Shown piece by piece: positions 18,327-27,223 of a stretch of 52,821 nt of DNA. Location of the stretch: positions 1 through 52,821 of the forward strand of contig JADLGO010000002.1 of assembly GCA_020849275.1 (NCBI GenBank), read 5' to 3'. Positions within the stretch are counted from its first letter, which is position 1, and each line of letters starts with the position of its first letter. The notes below the pieces were generated by a model. That model searched no databases. It saw only the letters and a program-made list of their open reading frames with translations, and had not been told where the DNA came from. The position numbers and the translations under genes are program-made. The DNA is from Chthonomonadales bacterium. Lineage in GTDB: Bacteria > Armatimonadota > Chthonomonadetes > Chthonomonadales > CAJBBX01.

Positions 18327-18371
18327 TTGAACCTGACAATATCACGCTAAAGATAGTTGAGTGCAATCAAC
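18327..18371 (+). promoter_or_regulatory. clpB upstream promoter-like region with inverted repeat
   Basis: TTGAAC (18327-18332), 17 bases, then AAGATA (18350-18355) gives a weak promoter match. Just downstream, GTTGA-N6-TCAAC (18356-18371) is an inverted repeat in a good operator position. It resembles neither a perfect CIRCE nor a perfect HAIR element. The region also holds the upstream side of the divergent reductase gene. Confidence 0.35.
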
Positions 18372-18423
18372 ATCCCGGCGCTCGTCGAGCAGACCCAGCC
18401 GCCGGGGCACGCGGAGGGCGCAC

Positions 18424-21063
18424 ATGGACACGAACCGGCTCACGGAGAGGTCGCGAGAGGCCCTGGCGAGCGCGCAGTCGCGGGCCGTGCGTCAGGGGCA
18501 CGTCGAGATCGACGACGAGCACCTGCTGGCGGCGCTGCTGGAGCAGCCCGACGGGCTCTTCCCACGTCTGCTCACCCGGATGGGAGTGCCTGTCGACGCA
18601 ATGCGCGGCCGGCTGGATCAGGAGCTGGACCGCCGTCCCCGCGTAGGCGGCCCGGGCGCCGAGCCCGGCAAGGTCTACGTCACCCAGCGGGTCAACGAGG
18701 CGCTCGTGCGGGCCGAGGACGAGGCGAAGCGCCTGAAGGACGAGTACGTCAGCGTCGAGCACATCGTACTCGGGCTCCTCGAGCCGGGCGACTCCACTCC
18801 GGCCGGCCGCCTTCTGCAGGAGTTCGGCGTCACGCGCGACCGAGTGCTGACCGCGCTCACCGAGATCCGGGGCAATCAGCGAGTTACTAGCGCCGCTCCC
18901 GAGGCCACCTATGAGGCGCTCGAGCGCTACGGCCGCGACCTGGTGGAGGAGGCGCGCCGCGGCAAGCTCGACCCGGTCATCGGACGCGACGGCGAGATCC
19001 GCCGGGTCATCCGCATCCTGCTGCGCAAGACGAAGAACAACCCGGTCCTGATTGGCGAGCCGGGCGTCGGAAAGACGGCCATCGTCGAGGGGCTCGCGCA
19101 GCGCATCGTGCGTGGTGACGTTCCCGAGGGGCTCAAGGACAAGTCGGTGTTCGCCCTCGATATGGGCGCGCTCATCGCTGGCGCCAAGTTTCGCGGCGAG
19201 TTCGAGGAGCGCCTGAAGGCGGTGCTTAACGAGGTGCGCCAGAGCGAGGGCCGCGTGCTCCTCTTCATTGACGAGCTCCACACCATCGTCGGCGCGGGCC
19301 GAGCCGAGGGCTCGATGGACGCCGGGAACATGCTTAAGCCCATGCTCGCGCGCGGCGAGTTGCACTGCATCGGGGCCACCACGCTGGACGAGTACCGCAA
19401 GCATGTGGAGAAGGACGCCGCGCTCGAGCGCCGGTTCCAACCGGTGGTGGTCGAGCCGCCCACGGTGGAGGACACCGTCTCGATCCTTCGCGGCCTGCGG
19501 GAACGCTTCGAGGTTCACCACGGCGTGCGCATCCTGGACAGCGCCCTGGTGGCCGCCGCGGTGCTCTCCAACCGTTACGTTTCAGACCGATTCCTGCCCG
19601 ACAAGGCCATTGACCTGGTCGACGAGGCATGCGCGATGATCCGCTCCGAGATCGACTCGATGCCCTCGGAGCTCGACGAGATCACGCGCCGCGTGATGCA
19701 GCTTGAGATCGAGGAGCAGGCGCTCAAGAAGGAGAAGGACCGCGGCAGCCAGGACCGGCTGGAGGCGCTTCGCAGGGAGCTTGCGGACCTGAAGGAGCGC
19801 GCCGACGCGATGCGCGCGCAGTGGCAGTCGGAGAAGGACGCGCTCAGAAAGGCGCAGGGTGTACGCGAGGAGATGGACCAGGTCCGCCGCGACCTGGAGG
19901 TGGCCGAGCGCAACTACGACCTGAACAAGGCCGCCGAGCTGCGCCACGGGCGCCTCCCGCAGTTGGAGCGGCGCCTGCACGAGGAGGAGCAGGCTCTGCT
20001 CGGGCAGCATGGCGGGGCGCGTCTTCTGCGCGAGGAGGTGACGGAGGACGAGATCGCAGAGATCGTCTCGCGCTGGACCAGCATCCCGGTCACGCGGCTG
20101 GTGGAGGGTGAGCGGGAGAAGCTCCTTCACCTGGACGCCGTGCTGCATCGGCGTGTCGTTGGCCAGGATGAGGCCGTGGAGCTCGTGGCGGACGCGGTGA
20201 TCCGCGCCCGCGCGGGAATCAAGGACCCCCGCCGCCCGATCGGGTCGTTCATCTTCCTTGGCCCCACCGGCGTCGGGAAGACCGAGTTGGCGCGCGCCCT
20301 GGCGGAGAGCCTGTTCGATAGTGAGGAGCACATGGTGCGCATCGACATGTCCGAGTACATGGAGAAGCACACCGTCTCCCGCCTGATCGGCGCCCCGCCG
20401 GGGTACGTCGGCTACGAGGAGGGCGGACAGCTCACCGAGGCGGTGCGGCGCCACCCGTACTGTGTGATCCTGTTCGACGAGTTCGAGAAGGCGCACCCGG
20501 ACGTCTCGAACGTGATGCTGCAGATCCTGGATGACGGAAGGCTTACGGACGCGCAGGGGCGCACCGTGGACTTCCGCAACACGATCATCATCATGACCAG
20601 CAACATCGGCTCGCACTACCTGCTCAGCGGAGTGACACCGAGCGGCGAGTTGACGGAGCACGCGCGCAAGCAGGTGATGGACGAGCTACGAGCGCAGTGC
20701 CGGCCCGAGTTCCTGAACCGGGTGGACGAGATCGTCCTCTTCAAACCGCTCACCCTGCCGGAGATCGAGCGCATCGTGGATCTTCAGCTCGACCTGCTGC
20801 GCGCACGCCTGCGCGACCGCAACATCGACCTGGAGATCACGGAGCCCGCACGCCGCCACCTGGCCGAGGCCGGCTACGACCCGGTCTACGGAGCCCGGCC
20901 GCTCAAACGGCATATCCAGCGCGCGCTGGAGACGCGCATCGGCCGGGCCCTGCTGGCTGGCAACGTGCCGGACGGCTCTACCATCCAGGTGGACTACCTC
21001 CGGGACGAGTTGGTCGTGCAGCCGGTTCCGGCGCCAGCCGAGCCCGAGCGCACCCCCGCCTGA
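18424..21063 (+). CDS. clpB: ClpB-type AAA+ disaggregase
   Basis: 879 residues, close to the usual 850-880. It works with DnaK to pull apart protein aggregates in the cytoplasm. Order: duplicated Clp-N domain (1-150), first AAA+ with Walker A GEPGVGKT near 211-218 and [12 protein letters not shown], a coiled-coil middle domain (about 415-525, rich in Glu/Lys/Arg), second AAA+ with GPTGVGKT near 613-620, [11 protein letters not shown], and a C-terminal small domain. The ATG at 18424 follows a GGAGG 7 bases away. Two hsp20 genes follow on the same strand, making a heat-response module. Confidence 0.95.
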   Translation: MDTNRLTERSREALASAQSRAVRQGHVEIDDEHLLAALLEQPDGLFPRLLTRMGVPVDAMRGRLDQELDRRPRVGGPGAEPGKVYVTQRVNEALVRAEDEAKRLKDEYVSVEHIVLGLLEPGDSTPAGRLLQEFGVTRDRVLTALTEIRGNQRVTSAAPEATYEALERYGRDLVEEARRGKLDPVIGRDGEIRRVIRILLRKTKNNPVLIGEPGVGKTAIVEGLAQRIVRGDVPEGLKDKSVFALDMGALIAGAKFRGEFEERLKAVLNEVRQSEGRVLLFIDELHTIVGAGRAEGSMDAGNMLKPMLARGELHCIGATTLDEYRKHVEKDAALERRFQPVVVEPPTVEDTVSILRGLRERFEVHHGVRILDSALVAAAVLSNRYVSDRFLPDKAIDLVDEACAMIRSEIDSMPSELDEITRRVMQLEIEEQALKKEKDRGSQDRLEALRRELADLKERADAMRAQWQSEKDALRKAQGVREEMDQVRRDLEVAERNYDLNKAAELRHGRLPQLERRLHEEEQALLGQHGGARLLREEVTEDEIAEIVSRWTSIPVTRLVEGEREKLLHLDAVLHRRVVGQDEAVELVADAVIRARAGIKDPRRPIGSFIFLGPTGVGKTELARALAESLFDSEEHMVRIDMSEYMEKHTVSRLIGAPPGYVGYEEGGQLTEAVRRHPYCVILFDEFEKAHPDVSNVMLQILDDGRLTDAQGRTVDFRNTIIIMTSNIGSHYLLSGVTPSGELTEHARKQVMDELRAQCRPEFLNRVDEIVLFKPLTLPEIERIVDLQLDLLRARLRDRNIDLEITEPARRHLAEAGYDPVYGARPLKRHIQRALETRIGRALLAGNVPDGSTIQVDYLRDELVVQPVPAPAEPERTPA

Positions 21064-21070
21064 CATTCCC

Positions 21071-21104
21071 GCGCGCCGGCCGGGGGGCGGCCCGGCCGGC
21101 GCGC
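21071..21104 (+). terminator. strong hairpin between clpB and hsp20
   Basis: A perfect 14-bp stem (GCGCGCCGGCCGGG, 21071-21084, with its complement at 21091-21104) and a 6-base loop, 8 bases after the clpB stop. There is no T run, so it may act as a partial terminator or an RNA-processing or stabilising element that lets clpB and hsp20 levels differ. Confidence 0.5.
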
Positions 21105-21145
21105 ACCAGACAGCGCAGCGACAACGCAGAGAGGAGCAATCCGAT

Positions 21146-21601
21146 ATGCCCACATGGGACCCGTTCCGCGACATGGACTCGCTTCGACGCGAGATCGACC
21201 GTGCCTTCTCGCAGTTCACCTCGAGCCGGGCGCCGTTCGCCCGAGTCGCCTTCCTGCCGGGACGCGCGGCCCGCGCCTACCCGCTCATCAACCTGACCGA
21301 GGACGGCGACAACGTCTACGTGCAGGCCCTTGCGCCCGGCGTCTCGCCGGAGACCCTGGACCTGTCGGTGCACCACAACGTCCTGACGATCGCGGGCGAG
21401 AAGCTGGGCATGGCCGAGGTGCCGGCCGACGCCTGCCATCGCACGGAGCGCGCGGCCGGGCGCTTCCGCCGTGGCGTGGAGCTTCCCGTGGAGGTGGATG
21501 GCGATCGGGTGCAGGCACGCTACGTGGACGGCCTGCTGACCGTGACCCTGCCGAAGTCGGCCGCGGCCCGGCCGCGGCAGATCCAGGTGGACGTAACGTA
21601 A
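21146..21601 (+). CDS. Hsp20/alpha-crystallin small heat-shock protein (first copy)
   Basis: 151 residues. It holds unfolding proteins for ClpB/DnaK. It begins with an amphipathic N-terminal arm (WDPFRDMDSLRREIDRAF), then the alpha-crystallin domain (PLINLTEDGDNVYVQALAPG, LDLSVHHNVLTIAGEK, ending VDGLLTVTLPKS). The usual C-terminal I-x-I type tail reads RQIQVDV. GAGGAG lies upstream of the ATG. It is followed 48 bases later by a second, shorter paralogue. Confidence 0.92.
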   Translation: MPTWDPFRDMDSLRREIDRAFSQFTSSRAPFARVAFLPGRAARAYPLINLTEDGDNVYVQALAPGVSPETLDLSVHHNVLTIAGEKLGMAEVPADACHRTERAAGRFRRGVELPVEVDGDRVQARYVDGLLTVTLPKSAAARPRQIQVDVT

Positions 21602-21649
21602 CGAGCCGCCGCTGGAGGCGGCCAGCGACAGCAAGAAGGAGGAACCCAG

Positions 21650-22045
21650 ATGCCTGAGAAGACCGTGGCGATGGAGCCGCAGAACGCGCCGGGACCCGAG
21701 AAGGAGGGTACCCGCGCGCAGGAGCAGTTCGCTCCCCCGCCCGTCGACATCTACGAGACGCCGGACGCCCTGGTGGTCGAGGCGGACCTGCCGGGAGTTG
21801 GCAGGGACGACCTGCGCGTCGAGGTTAAGGATGGCATCTTGACCATCGAGGGCCACGCCCGCGCGGAGGCTCCGGGCCGATCGGTGTACCGGGAGTTCGA
21901 GATGCCGAGCTACCGGCGCGAGTTCCAGCTCTCGGACGCCGTGGACGTGGAGCGTATCAGTGCCCAGCTTCGCAACGGCGTGCTGACGCTACGGCTCCCG
22001 CGGCCCGAACAAGCCCGGCCGAAGCAGATCCGCGTAGAGGCATAG
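21650..22045 (+). CDS. Hsp20/alpha-crystallin small heat-shock protein (second copy)
   Basis: 131 residues. It has a Pro/Glu-rich short arm, then the alpha-crystallin core (PVDIYETPDALVVEADLPG, LRVEVKDGILTIEG, REFQLSDAVDVERISAQLRNGVLTLRLPR) and a C-terminal tail KQIRVEA. AAGGAGG precedes the ATG. It is more typical of the class A family than the first copy, so the two may form mixed oligomers. A terminator follows. Confidence 0.92.
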   Translation: MPEKTVAMEPQNAPGPEKEGTRAQEQFAPPPVDIYETPDALVVEADLPGVGRDDLRVEVKDGILTIEGHARAEAPGRSVYREFEMPSYRREFQLSDAVDVERISAQLRNGVLTLRLPRPEQARPKQIRVEA

Positions 22046-22056
22046 CCGATCGGGTA

Positions 22057-22087
22057 CCGGGCCGGCGTCCGTGCGACGCCGGCCCGG
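22057..22087. terminator. bidirectional terminator between hsp20 and dusB
   Basis: A perfect 13-bp stem: CCGGGCCGGCGTC at 22057-22069 and its complement at 22075-22087, loop of 5 bases, between the converging hsp20 and dusB genes. The dusB stop is 3 bases away. Confidence 0.7.
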
Positions 22088-22089
22088 CT

Positions 22090-23118
22090 TCACACCGCTT
22101 CCTCCACATCGGGGCGGTTGCGATCGAGGACCGTCTGGAAGACGACGTGCACCTCCTCGATGGTGAGCGCCCTCACGATGCTCTCGCGCGCGTCCGAGGC
22201 GCCGCGGAAGCCCTTGACGTAGTGGGGAAGCTGCCCCCGCAGGTGGCGCACCGCGTTCGGCTCACCCATCAGCCCGGCAAGCTCGGTCAGGTGCTCCAGG
22301 GCCGTAGCCGTCCGCTCGGCTAGCGAGGGTGGCGACGGGCAGGCGCCAGTGGCCAGATAGACGGCGGTGTCGCGGAGGATCCATGGGTTGCCGATGGCCG
22401 CCCGGCCGATCATCACGCCGTGGCAGCCGGTAGCCTCCAGCATGGCGGCGGCGTCCCGCGGGGCGCGCACGTCGCCGTTGCCCACCACTGGAACCGAGAC
22501 GGCCGCCCGAATCTCCCGAATCCAGCTCCAATCGGCGCTCCCCTCGTAGCCCTGCTTGGCCGTGCGTGCGTGGAGCGCGAAGCCCCTGGCGCCCGCGCTC
22601 TCGAAGCGGCGGGCGAGCGGCGCGGCCGTCAACTCCTGCTCCGTCCAGCCGGCGCGCATCTTCACGGTGACAGGCACCTCAACCGCGCCGACCACGGCCT
22701 CCACGACGCGGAGCGCCGTGTGGGCGTCCCTCAGCAGAGCGGCCCCGGCGCCCTGCCTGCAGACCTTCGGCACCCAGCAGCCCATGTTGATGTCGACGAT
22801 GTCGGCGCCGAGATCCGCCACGATGCGAGCGGCCTCGGCCATCACCACCGGATCGGCGCCGAAGAGTTGCACCGAGAGCGGACGCTCCTCGGGGCGCCAG
22901 TCGAGCATCCGCAGGGTGCGCGCGCTGCGGTACTGGATCGCGACGGTGCTGATCTGCTCGGTGCAGACCAACCCGGGGGCGCCGATGCGCTTGCAGAGGC
23001 GGCGGAATGGCCCGTTGGTCACGTCCGCCATCGGAGCGAGGACGACCGGCGGATCGATGCGATGGCGACCGATGCGGTAGGGCGGCGGCGCCAAGGAGAG
23101 GCTACTCTCCGCGGCCAT
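22090..23118 (-). CDS. dusB: tRNA-dihydrouridine synthase (DusB type)
   Basis: 342 residues. A flavin enzyme that reduces uridines in tRNA D-loops. Motifs: VVLAPMADVTNGPFRRLCK, SVQLFGADP, DINMGCWVPKVC with the catalytic Cys, VPVTVKMRAGW, HARTAKQGYEG, PVVGNGDV and GVMIGRAAIGNPWI. The residue after the catalytic Cys is Trp, where the family normally has Pro. The start at 23118 overlaps the 3' end of guaB by 17 bases, so the two are probably co-transcribed and coupled. Confidence 0.92.
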   Translation of the reverse strand: MAAESSLSLAPPPYRIGRHRIDPPVVLAPMADVTNGPFRRLCKRIGAPGLVCTEQISTVAIQYRSARTLRMLDWRPEERPLSVQLFGADPVVMAEAARIVADLGADIVDINMGCWVPKVCRQGAGAALLRDAHTALRVVEAVVGAVEVPVTVKMRAGWTEQELTAAPLARRFESAGARGFALHARTAKQGYEGSADWSWIREIRAAVSVPVVGNGDVRAPRDAAAMLEATGCHGVMIGRAAIGNPWILRDTAVYLATGACPSPPSLAERTATALEHLTELAGLMGEPNAVRHLRGQLPHYVKGFRGASDARESIVRALTIEEVHVVFQTVLDRNRPDVEEAV

Positions 23119-24595
23119 CGCCCCGCATGTACTCCGAGGAGTAGTTCGGGGGCTCCTTCGTGATCCAGACATCGTGCACGTGGCTCTCGCGCAGGCTGGC
23201 CCCCGTGATGCGGACGAACCGCGCGCGTTCACGCATCTCGGGGAGAGTCTGCGCGCCCAGGTACCCCATGCCGGACCGGATGCCTCCGAGCATCTGGTGG
23301 ATCGTGTCGGAGACCGCGCCCTTGTAGGGAACCCGACCCTCGACGCCTTCCGGCACGAGCCGGGCGTTCGGGTCCTGTCCATAGCGGTCGCTGGAGCCCT
23401 CGCGCATGGCGGTGACCGAGCCCATGCCGCGATAGTCCTTGTAGGCGCGGCCCTGGTAGAGGACCACCTCGCCAGGCGCCTCGTCGGTGCCCGCGAGCAG
23501 ATTGCCAACCATCACGGCGGCGGCCCCGGCCGCCAGAGCCTTGACCGCGTCGCCGGAGAACCGGATACCACCGTCCGCAATCACGGGCACCCCGAGCCGC
23601 CGGGCCTCCTCGGCCGAGTCGGCGACCGCGGTGAGCTGCGGCACGCCAACGCCGGAGACGATGCGCGTGGTACAGATGCTGCCGGCCCCGAGGCCCACTC
23701 GGATGCCGTCCGCGCCACACTCAACAAGCGCCCGAACACCCTCCGAGGTGGCGACATTGCCCGCGATCACCGGCAGGTCCGGGAACTCGCACTTAACCGC
23801 GCGCACCGCCGACAGCACGCCGCGAGAGTGGCCGTGCGCGGCGTCCACAACGATCAGGTCGACCCCCACCGCGCGGAGCGCGCCGGCACGAGCGACGGGA
23901 TCGCGCAGAGGGCCGATCGCTGCGCCGACGCGCAACCGCCCGCGCGAGTCCTTGGTGGCGTTCGGATGCTCGCGGATCTTCTGGATGTCCTTGATGGTGA
24001 TCAGCCCGAGCAGCTTGAAATCGCCGTCCACGATGGGCAGCTTCTCGATGCGATGGGCCTGAAGGATGTCCTGCGCCTGCTCGAGGGTGGTGCCCTGTGG
24101 CGCGGTGACCAGCTTCTCCTTCGGGGTCATCAGCTCGTGGACCGAGCGGCGAAACTCGGTCTCGAAGCGGATATCGCGGTTCGTGAGGATGCCGACGAGC
24201 TTGCCGCCGTCGTCGGTGATGGGAACGCCGGAGATGTGGTAGCGCTCCATCAACGCGAGGGCGTCGGCGATCGTGCGGTCGGGCGGAAGCGAGATCGGGT
24301 TAACGATGATGCCGTGCTCGGAGCGCTTGACCTTGTCGACCTCGGCAGCCTGGCGCTCCACGCTCATGTTCCGATGGATGATGCCGATGCCGCCCTCGCG
24401 GGCGACGGCGATCGCCATGCGCGCCTCGGTGACGCGATCCATCGGCGATGAGAGGATGGGCGCTCGCAACTCGATGTCGGCGGCGACAACCGTCCGCGTG
24501 TCGACCTCCGCCGGGGTCACCTCCGTACCGAGCGGCACCAGGAGCACATCATCGAAGCTCAGGCCGTCGCGCAGCGCCAGGCTACTCCCCTGCAT
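23102..24595 (-). CDS. guaB: IMP dehydrogenase
   Basis: 497 residues, the usual length. It oxidises IMP to XMP with NAD, the first step to guanine nucleotides. The barrel begins LSFDDVLLVP; two CBS domains are inserted (VNPISLPPDRTIADALALME to KLLGLITIKDI); the catalytic Cys is in GAGSICTTRIVSGVGVPQ; the later RGMGSVTAM and the flap segment GRVPYKG are present. A G-rich site stands before the ATG at 24595. It diverges from add and overlaps dusB. Confidence 0.95.
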   Translation of the reverse strand: MQGSSLALRDGLSFDDVLLVPLGTEVTPAEVDTRTVVAADIELRAPILSSPMDRVTEARMAIAVAREGGIGIIHRNMSVERQAAEVDKVKRSEHGIIVNPISLPPDRTIADALALMERYHISGVPITDDGGKLVGILTNRDIRFETEFRRSVHELMTPKEKLVTAPQGTTLEQAQDILQAHRIEKLPIVDGDFKLLGLITIKDIQKIREHPNATKDSRGRLRVGAAIGPLRDPVARAGALRAVGVDLIVVDAAHGHSRGVLSAVRAVKCEFPDLPVIAGNVATSEGVRALVECGADGIRVGLGAGSICTTRIVSGVGVPQLTAVADSAEEARRLGVPVIADGGIRFSGDAVKALAAGAAAVMVGNLLAGTDEAPGEVVLYQGRAYKDYRGMGSVTAMREGSSDRYGQDPNARLVPEGVEGRVPYKGAVSDTIHQMLGGIRSGMGYLGAQTLPEMRERARFVRITGASLRESHVHDVWITKEPPNYSSEYMRGDGRGE

Positions 24596-24638
24596 AGTCC
24601 CCCCCGTGATCCGGGCCCGTGGTTCCGGTGATTGGGAT

Positions 24639-24651
24639 ATTATACTATAAT
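24639..24651. promoter_or_regulatory. overlapping divergent -10 elements for guaB and add
   Basis: The AT island 24638-24651 holds a TATAAT on each strand: plus at 24646-24651 for add, minus at 24644-24639 for guaB. No good -35 is visible on either side. The two -10 boxes are adjacent, so RNA polymerase could probably serve only one gene at a time. Confidence 0.5.
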
Positions 24652-24703
24652 CGTCATGCGCGGGCGGCGCGCGCCCGACGCGTCGCGGCGGCTCGGAGAG
24701 GCC

Positions 24704-25720
24704 ATGGCACTGCACGCAGAGCTCCACAGGCACCTGGGTGGGTCCGTCGTGCCGCGCATCTTCTGGCGCTACCTGGCACGCACCGACCACCCGCTGGCCG
24801 CGGAGTTCCCCACCTACGAGGCCTTCGAGGCGTTCGTCACGCGGCCTCGGTCCAGCCTCTCGGAGTACCTGGAGCTGCATACGCTCGTGGAGCAGGTGCA
24901 GCGCCTGGAGACGCTGCCCTACTTCGTGTCGAAGCTCGTGCGCGGCGCTTACGTGTTCGAGAGCATCTGCTACCTGGAGCTGCGCCATACCCCCTACTAT
25001 CGCACCGACCCCGGGCTGCCGGTCGAGCAGCGCATCGAGCAGATGAGCGAGGTGGTGCTCGCCATCGCGGCGGCCGGGCGCCAGCCCGAGTACCCGCTCC
25101 GAATGCGCCAGATCCTCTGTATGCACAGCCGCCTGCCCTTCGAGGTCAACCGCGCCATCGTCGACCTGGCCGCCGCCATGCCCGACGTCGTCTGCGGCGT
25201 CGACCTGGCGGGCCCCGACACGCTCTACGCATCGCGCCTCCACGAGCTCATCGAGCTGTTCCGCCGCGCCAGGGAGCAGGGCCTGTGCTGCACCGGCCAC
25301 CTCTTCGAGACGTCGAACGGCTGCCACCCCGAGCTGCTGCCCTACCTGCACCGCATCGGGCACGGCATCCAGATACCGCTGCGCTTCCCCGAGCTCCTGG
25401 CCCAGGTGGCCGAGCGGGACCAGTGCCTGGAGATCTGCCCCACCACCTACCTCAAGACCGGCACACTCTCCGACCTGACCGAGCTTCGCCCCGTGTTCGA
25501 GGCGTGCGATCGCGCCGGGGTCGACATCGTGCTCTGCACCGACAATGCCGGCCTGCACAACGTTCGACTGCCCTTCGAGGCCGAGCACCTGCTGACGCTC
25601 GACATCATCGACTTCCGTCAGTTGCGCGACTGCGAGGCGGCCGGCTTCCGCCACGCGTTCGCCTGGCCGTACCCCTACCCGCCGGAGCGCCTGCTGGCCG
25701 ATGCGACGGCACCCCCATAG
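24704..25720 (+). CDS. add: adenosine deaminase family protein
   Basis: 338 residues, cytoplasmic. Converts adenosine (or a related aminopurine) to inosine. Zinc-site blocks: HAELHRHLGGS at the N-terminus, GHLFE (His and catalytic Glu), RIGHGIQ and LCTDNAG with the metal Asp. GGAGAGG precedes the ATG at 24704, preferred over the ATG at 24656, which would leave almost no leader after the -10. It sits opposite guaB, and the two products act on IMP/inosine. The family also includes adenine and other deaminases, so the substrate is not certain. Confidence 0.85.
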   Translation: MALHAELHRHLGGSVVPRIFWRYLARTDHPLAAEFPTYEAFEAFVTRPRSSLSEYLELHTLVEQVQRLETLPYFVSKLVRGAYVFESICYLELRHTPYYRTDPGLPVEQRIEQMSEVVLAIAAAGRQPEYPLRMRQILCMHSRLPFEVNRAIVDLAAAMPDVVCGVDLAGPDTLYASRLHELIELFRRAREQGLCCTGHLFETSNGCHPELLPYLHRIGHGIQIPLRFPELLAQVAERDQCLEICPTTYLKTGTLSDLTELRPVFEACDRAGVDIVLCTDNAGLHNVRLPFEAEHLLTLDIIDFRQLRDCEAAGFRHAFAWPYPYPPERLLADATAPP

Positions 25721-25770
25721 CGACCGAGACATCGGCGCCATCGGACCGTCGCCGCTCACGCGCTGATCAC

Positions 25771-25804
25771 CCGACATGATCCGGCGGGCCGCGGCGGTTA
25801 TAGT
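25771..25804 (+). promoter_or_regulatory. conserved upstream element, copy 1
   Basis: CCGACA (25771-25776), 22 bases containing GCCGCGGCGG, then TATAGTG. The same arrangement, with the same 22-base spacing and most spacer bases identical, occurs at 27866-27899 before the MauE-like remnant. It is a shared promoter or operator of unknown regulator; a sigma-like gene lies between the two copies. Confidence 0.4.
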
Positions 25805-25809
25805 GATAG

Positions 25810-25845
25810 AGGGGCGAGCGGCCGTGCCAGGCCGAGGACGCCCCT
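25810..25845 (+). promoter_or_regulatory. 5' leader stem-loop before the secreted protein
   Basis: AGGGGCG (25810-25816) pairs with CGCCCCT (25839-25845), enclosing a second helix CGGCC (25819-25823) / GGCCG (25830-25834). It ends 16 bases before the start codon and could shape translation or mRNA stability. Confidence 0.35.
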
Positions 25846-25861
25846 CGGAAAGGTGGACGCA

Positions 25862-26503
25862 ATGCAGCGGACCCTTCGAGGCGCTTGCCGCGGAGCCGCG
25901 GCGCGCTTCGCCGCGAGCGTGGTGCTCGCTCTCGCGGCCTTCTCCGGCGCGCAGGCCCAGCCGACGTACGACACCCAGGCCAATCTGGCCGTCCAGTACC
26001 GCCCGGTTACCAACCCCTTACTGACTCAATCGAAGGACCTGGTGGAGCTCACCCTCTCGCCGCTCTCTAGCAACGTCGACTGCACCACGTGCACGGTCAC
26101 GATCGACTGGAGAGTCCAGTTGTGTCAGCCGGCGCCGCCCCATGCGCCGATCGGCAACCCATCGGTGAGCGCCGTGGTGACGGCGAGCAACGGGGGCGGC
26201 TGGACCGACCTCATCGCATACGACCCCTTGTTCGGTTTCCTGCGAATCGATGTGGCCCCGGTGAACCCGTACACGGTCTGGCATGGCGGTTCGCACACGC
26301 CGGACAGGATCAAGGTGGGGTACTACGGCCTCGCGCCCCTCATCGAAGCGTGCCTTGGCGACCAGTACGCCCGCTACGGCTGGTACCGGTTCACGTTCAC
26401 GTTCAGGGACTACTACGGCAGCACGTTGGCCACCCGACAGACGGAACCGCCGCGCATCGGGGTGGCGGGCGACGGGACTTACCTACCGCGGACCGACGAA
26501 TAG
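25862..26503 (+). CDS. secreted protein of unknown function
   Basis: 213 residues. A long signal peptide with a charged start and the core VVLALAAFSGAQA leads a beta-rich mature domain (VELTLSPLSSNVDCTTCTVTIDWRVQLC, GGWTDLIAYDPLFGF, WYRFTFTFRDYYG). Four Cys residues suggest disulfides. GAAAGG stands before the ATG at 25862; an in-frame GTG at 25853 is possible. No family recognised. A hairpin follows, then another small exported-looking gene. Confidence 0.65.
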   Translation: MQRTLRGACRGAAARFAASVVLALAAFSGAQAQPTYDTQANLAVQYRPVTNPLLTQSKDLVELTLSPLSSNVDCTTCTVTIDWRVQLCQPAPPHAPIGNPSVSAVVTASNGGGWTDLIAYDPLFGFLRIDVAPVNPYTVWHGGSHTPDRIKVGYYGLAPLIEACLGDQYARYGWYRFTFTFRDYYGSTLATRQTEPPRIGVAGDGTYLPRTDE

Positions 26504-26520
26504 CCCCGCGGTACAGCATG

Positions 26521-26551
26521 GCGGTGGGGGCCTGGTGGACGCCCCCACCGC
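26521..26551 (+). terminator. hairpin after the secreted protein
   Basis: An 11-bp stem, GCGGTGGGGGC (26521-26531) with GCCCCCACCGC (26541-26551), 9-base loop, just after the stop at 26503. It ends where the ribosome-binding GGGAG of the next gene begins, so it may also modulate that gene. Confidence 0.5.
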
Positions 26552-26564
26552 GGGAGCACATGTG

Positions 26565-27137
26565 ATGGCACTTCGGCGACTGGTGCTGATCTGCCTGGGC
26601 GCCGCAGTTCTCGGCGGCGCCGGCTTCAAGATATACGAGGCCACCGCCGACCCGTTCCCAGGCCTGGAATCGGGCCTGAAGTCGCATGGATGGGATGCCG
26701 AGGCGATCCGTGCGGAACGGGCGCTGGGCATGGCGTACATCGCGCTGCCGAGGGCGGTGCGCGCGTCGATGGACCGTGGCCCCGTCCCGATCAGGGACCT
26801 CCCGGTCGCGTTCCAATCATCCCTCCGGCGCGCCATGGACCACGTGGTCCCGTTCATTCGGGCCAGCGAGGGTCTACCGATCGGCCAGCCAGTCCGGTCG
26901 GCAGACATGTACCGCTCGCCCGCATCGACGTGGTCGGACACCCCTCTGTCCTCACTGACCTGCCAGCGGCGCGGAGCGACGCTGACGGTCCGCAACACGG
27001 AGGGCACGATGCAGTGGCGTTCACTGCACAGCTCCGGCAACCTCGCGATCCACATGCCCCGTCCGCGGCGCCCCTGGCCCGCCACCGGGTCCGGCGAGCA
27101 CCTCCCGCCGCGGCAGGGCCACCGACCATACCCGTGA
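26565..27137 (+). CDS. small unknown protein with N-terminal membrane segment
   Basis: 190 residues as an open frame. MALRRLVLICLGAAVLGGAGFKIYE is a signal or anchor. The next 110 residues look coding (GLESGLKSHGWDAEAIRAERALG, PVAFQSSLRRAMDHVVPFIRASE). From about residue 133 the frame runs through a 70-bp dispersed repeat (26961-27030) and turns Arg/Pro-rich, so the true C-terminus was probably lost when that sequence arrived. GGGAG is 8 bases before the ATG. No family recognised. Confidence 0.5.
   Translation: MALRRLVLICLGAAVLGGAGFKIYEATADPFPGLESGLKSHGWDAEAIRAERALGMAYIALPRAVRASMDRGPVPIRDLPVAFQSSLRRAMDHVVPFIRASEGLPIGQPVRSADMYRSPASTWSDTPLSSLTCQRRGATLTVRNTEGTMQWRSLHSSGNLAIHMPRPRRPWPATGSGEHLPPRQGHRPYP
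26961..27030 (+). repeat. 70-bp dispersed repeat, copy A
   Basis: This 70-bp stretch matches 28672-28741 with only a few mismatches and no gaps (shared core CACGATGCAGTGGCGTTCAC). It lies at the 3' end of an open frame. Its origin is unknown; it may be the end of a small mobile element. Confidence 0.7.
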
Positions 27138-27157
27138 AGCCGGGGGCGCCGCGGTGC

Positions 27158-27186
27158 TCGACAACTCGGCAGCCCTGTGATAAGAT
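27158..27186 (+). promoter_or_regulatory. sigma-70-type promoter for the sigma-like gene
   Basis: TCGACA (27158-27163), a 17-bp spacer, TAAGAT (27181-27186). Transcription would start near 27193, which rules out the in-frame ATG at 27185 and supports the start at 27224. Confidence 0.6.
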
Positions 27187-27223
27187 GCGAGTGTGTCTGG
27201 CCGATGCCGCCGGATGGACCGCC

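Noticed and set aside
15997-18330. 777-codon plus-strand frame opposite DUF6599 and the aldo/keto reductase
   Set aside because: Shadow of two conserved minus-strand genes.
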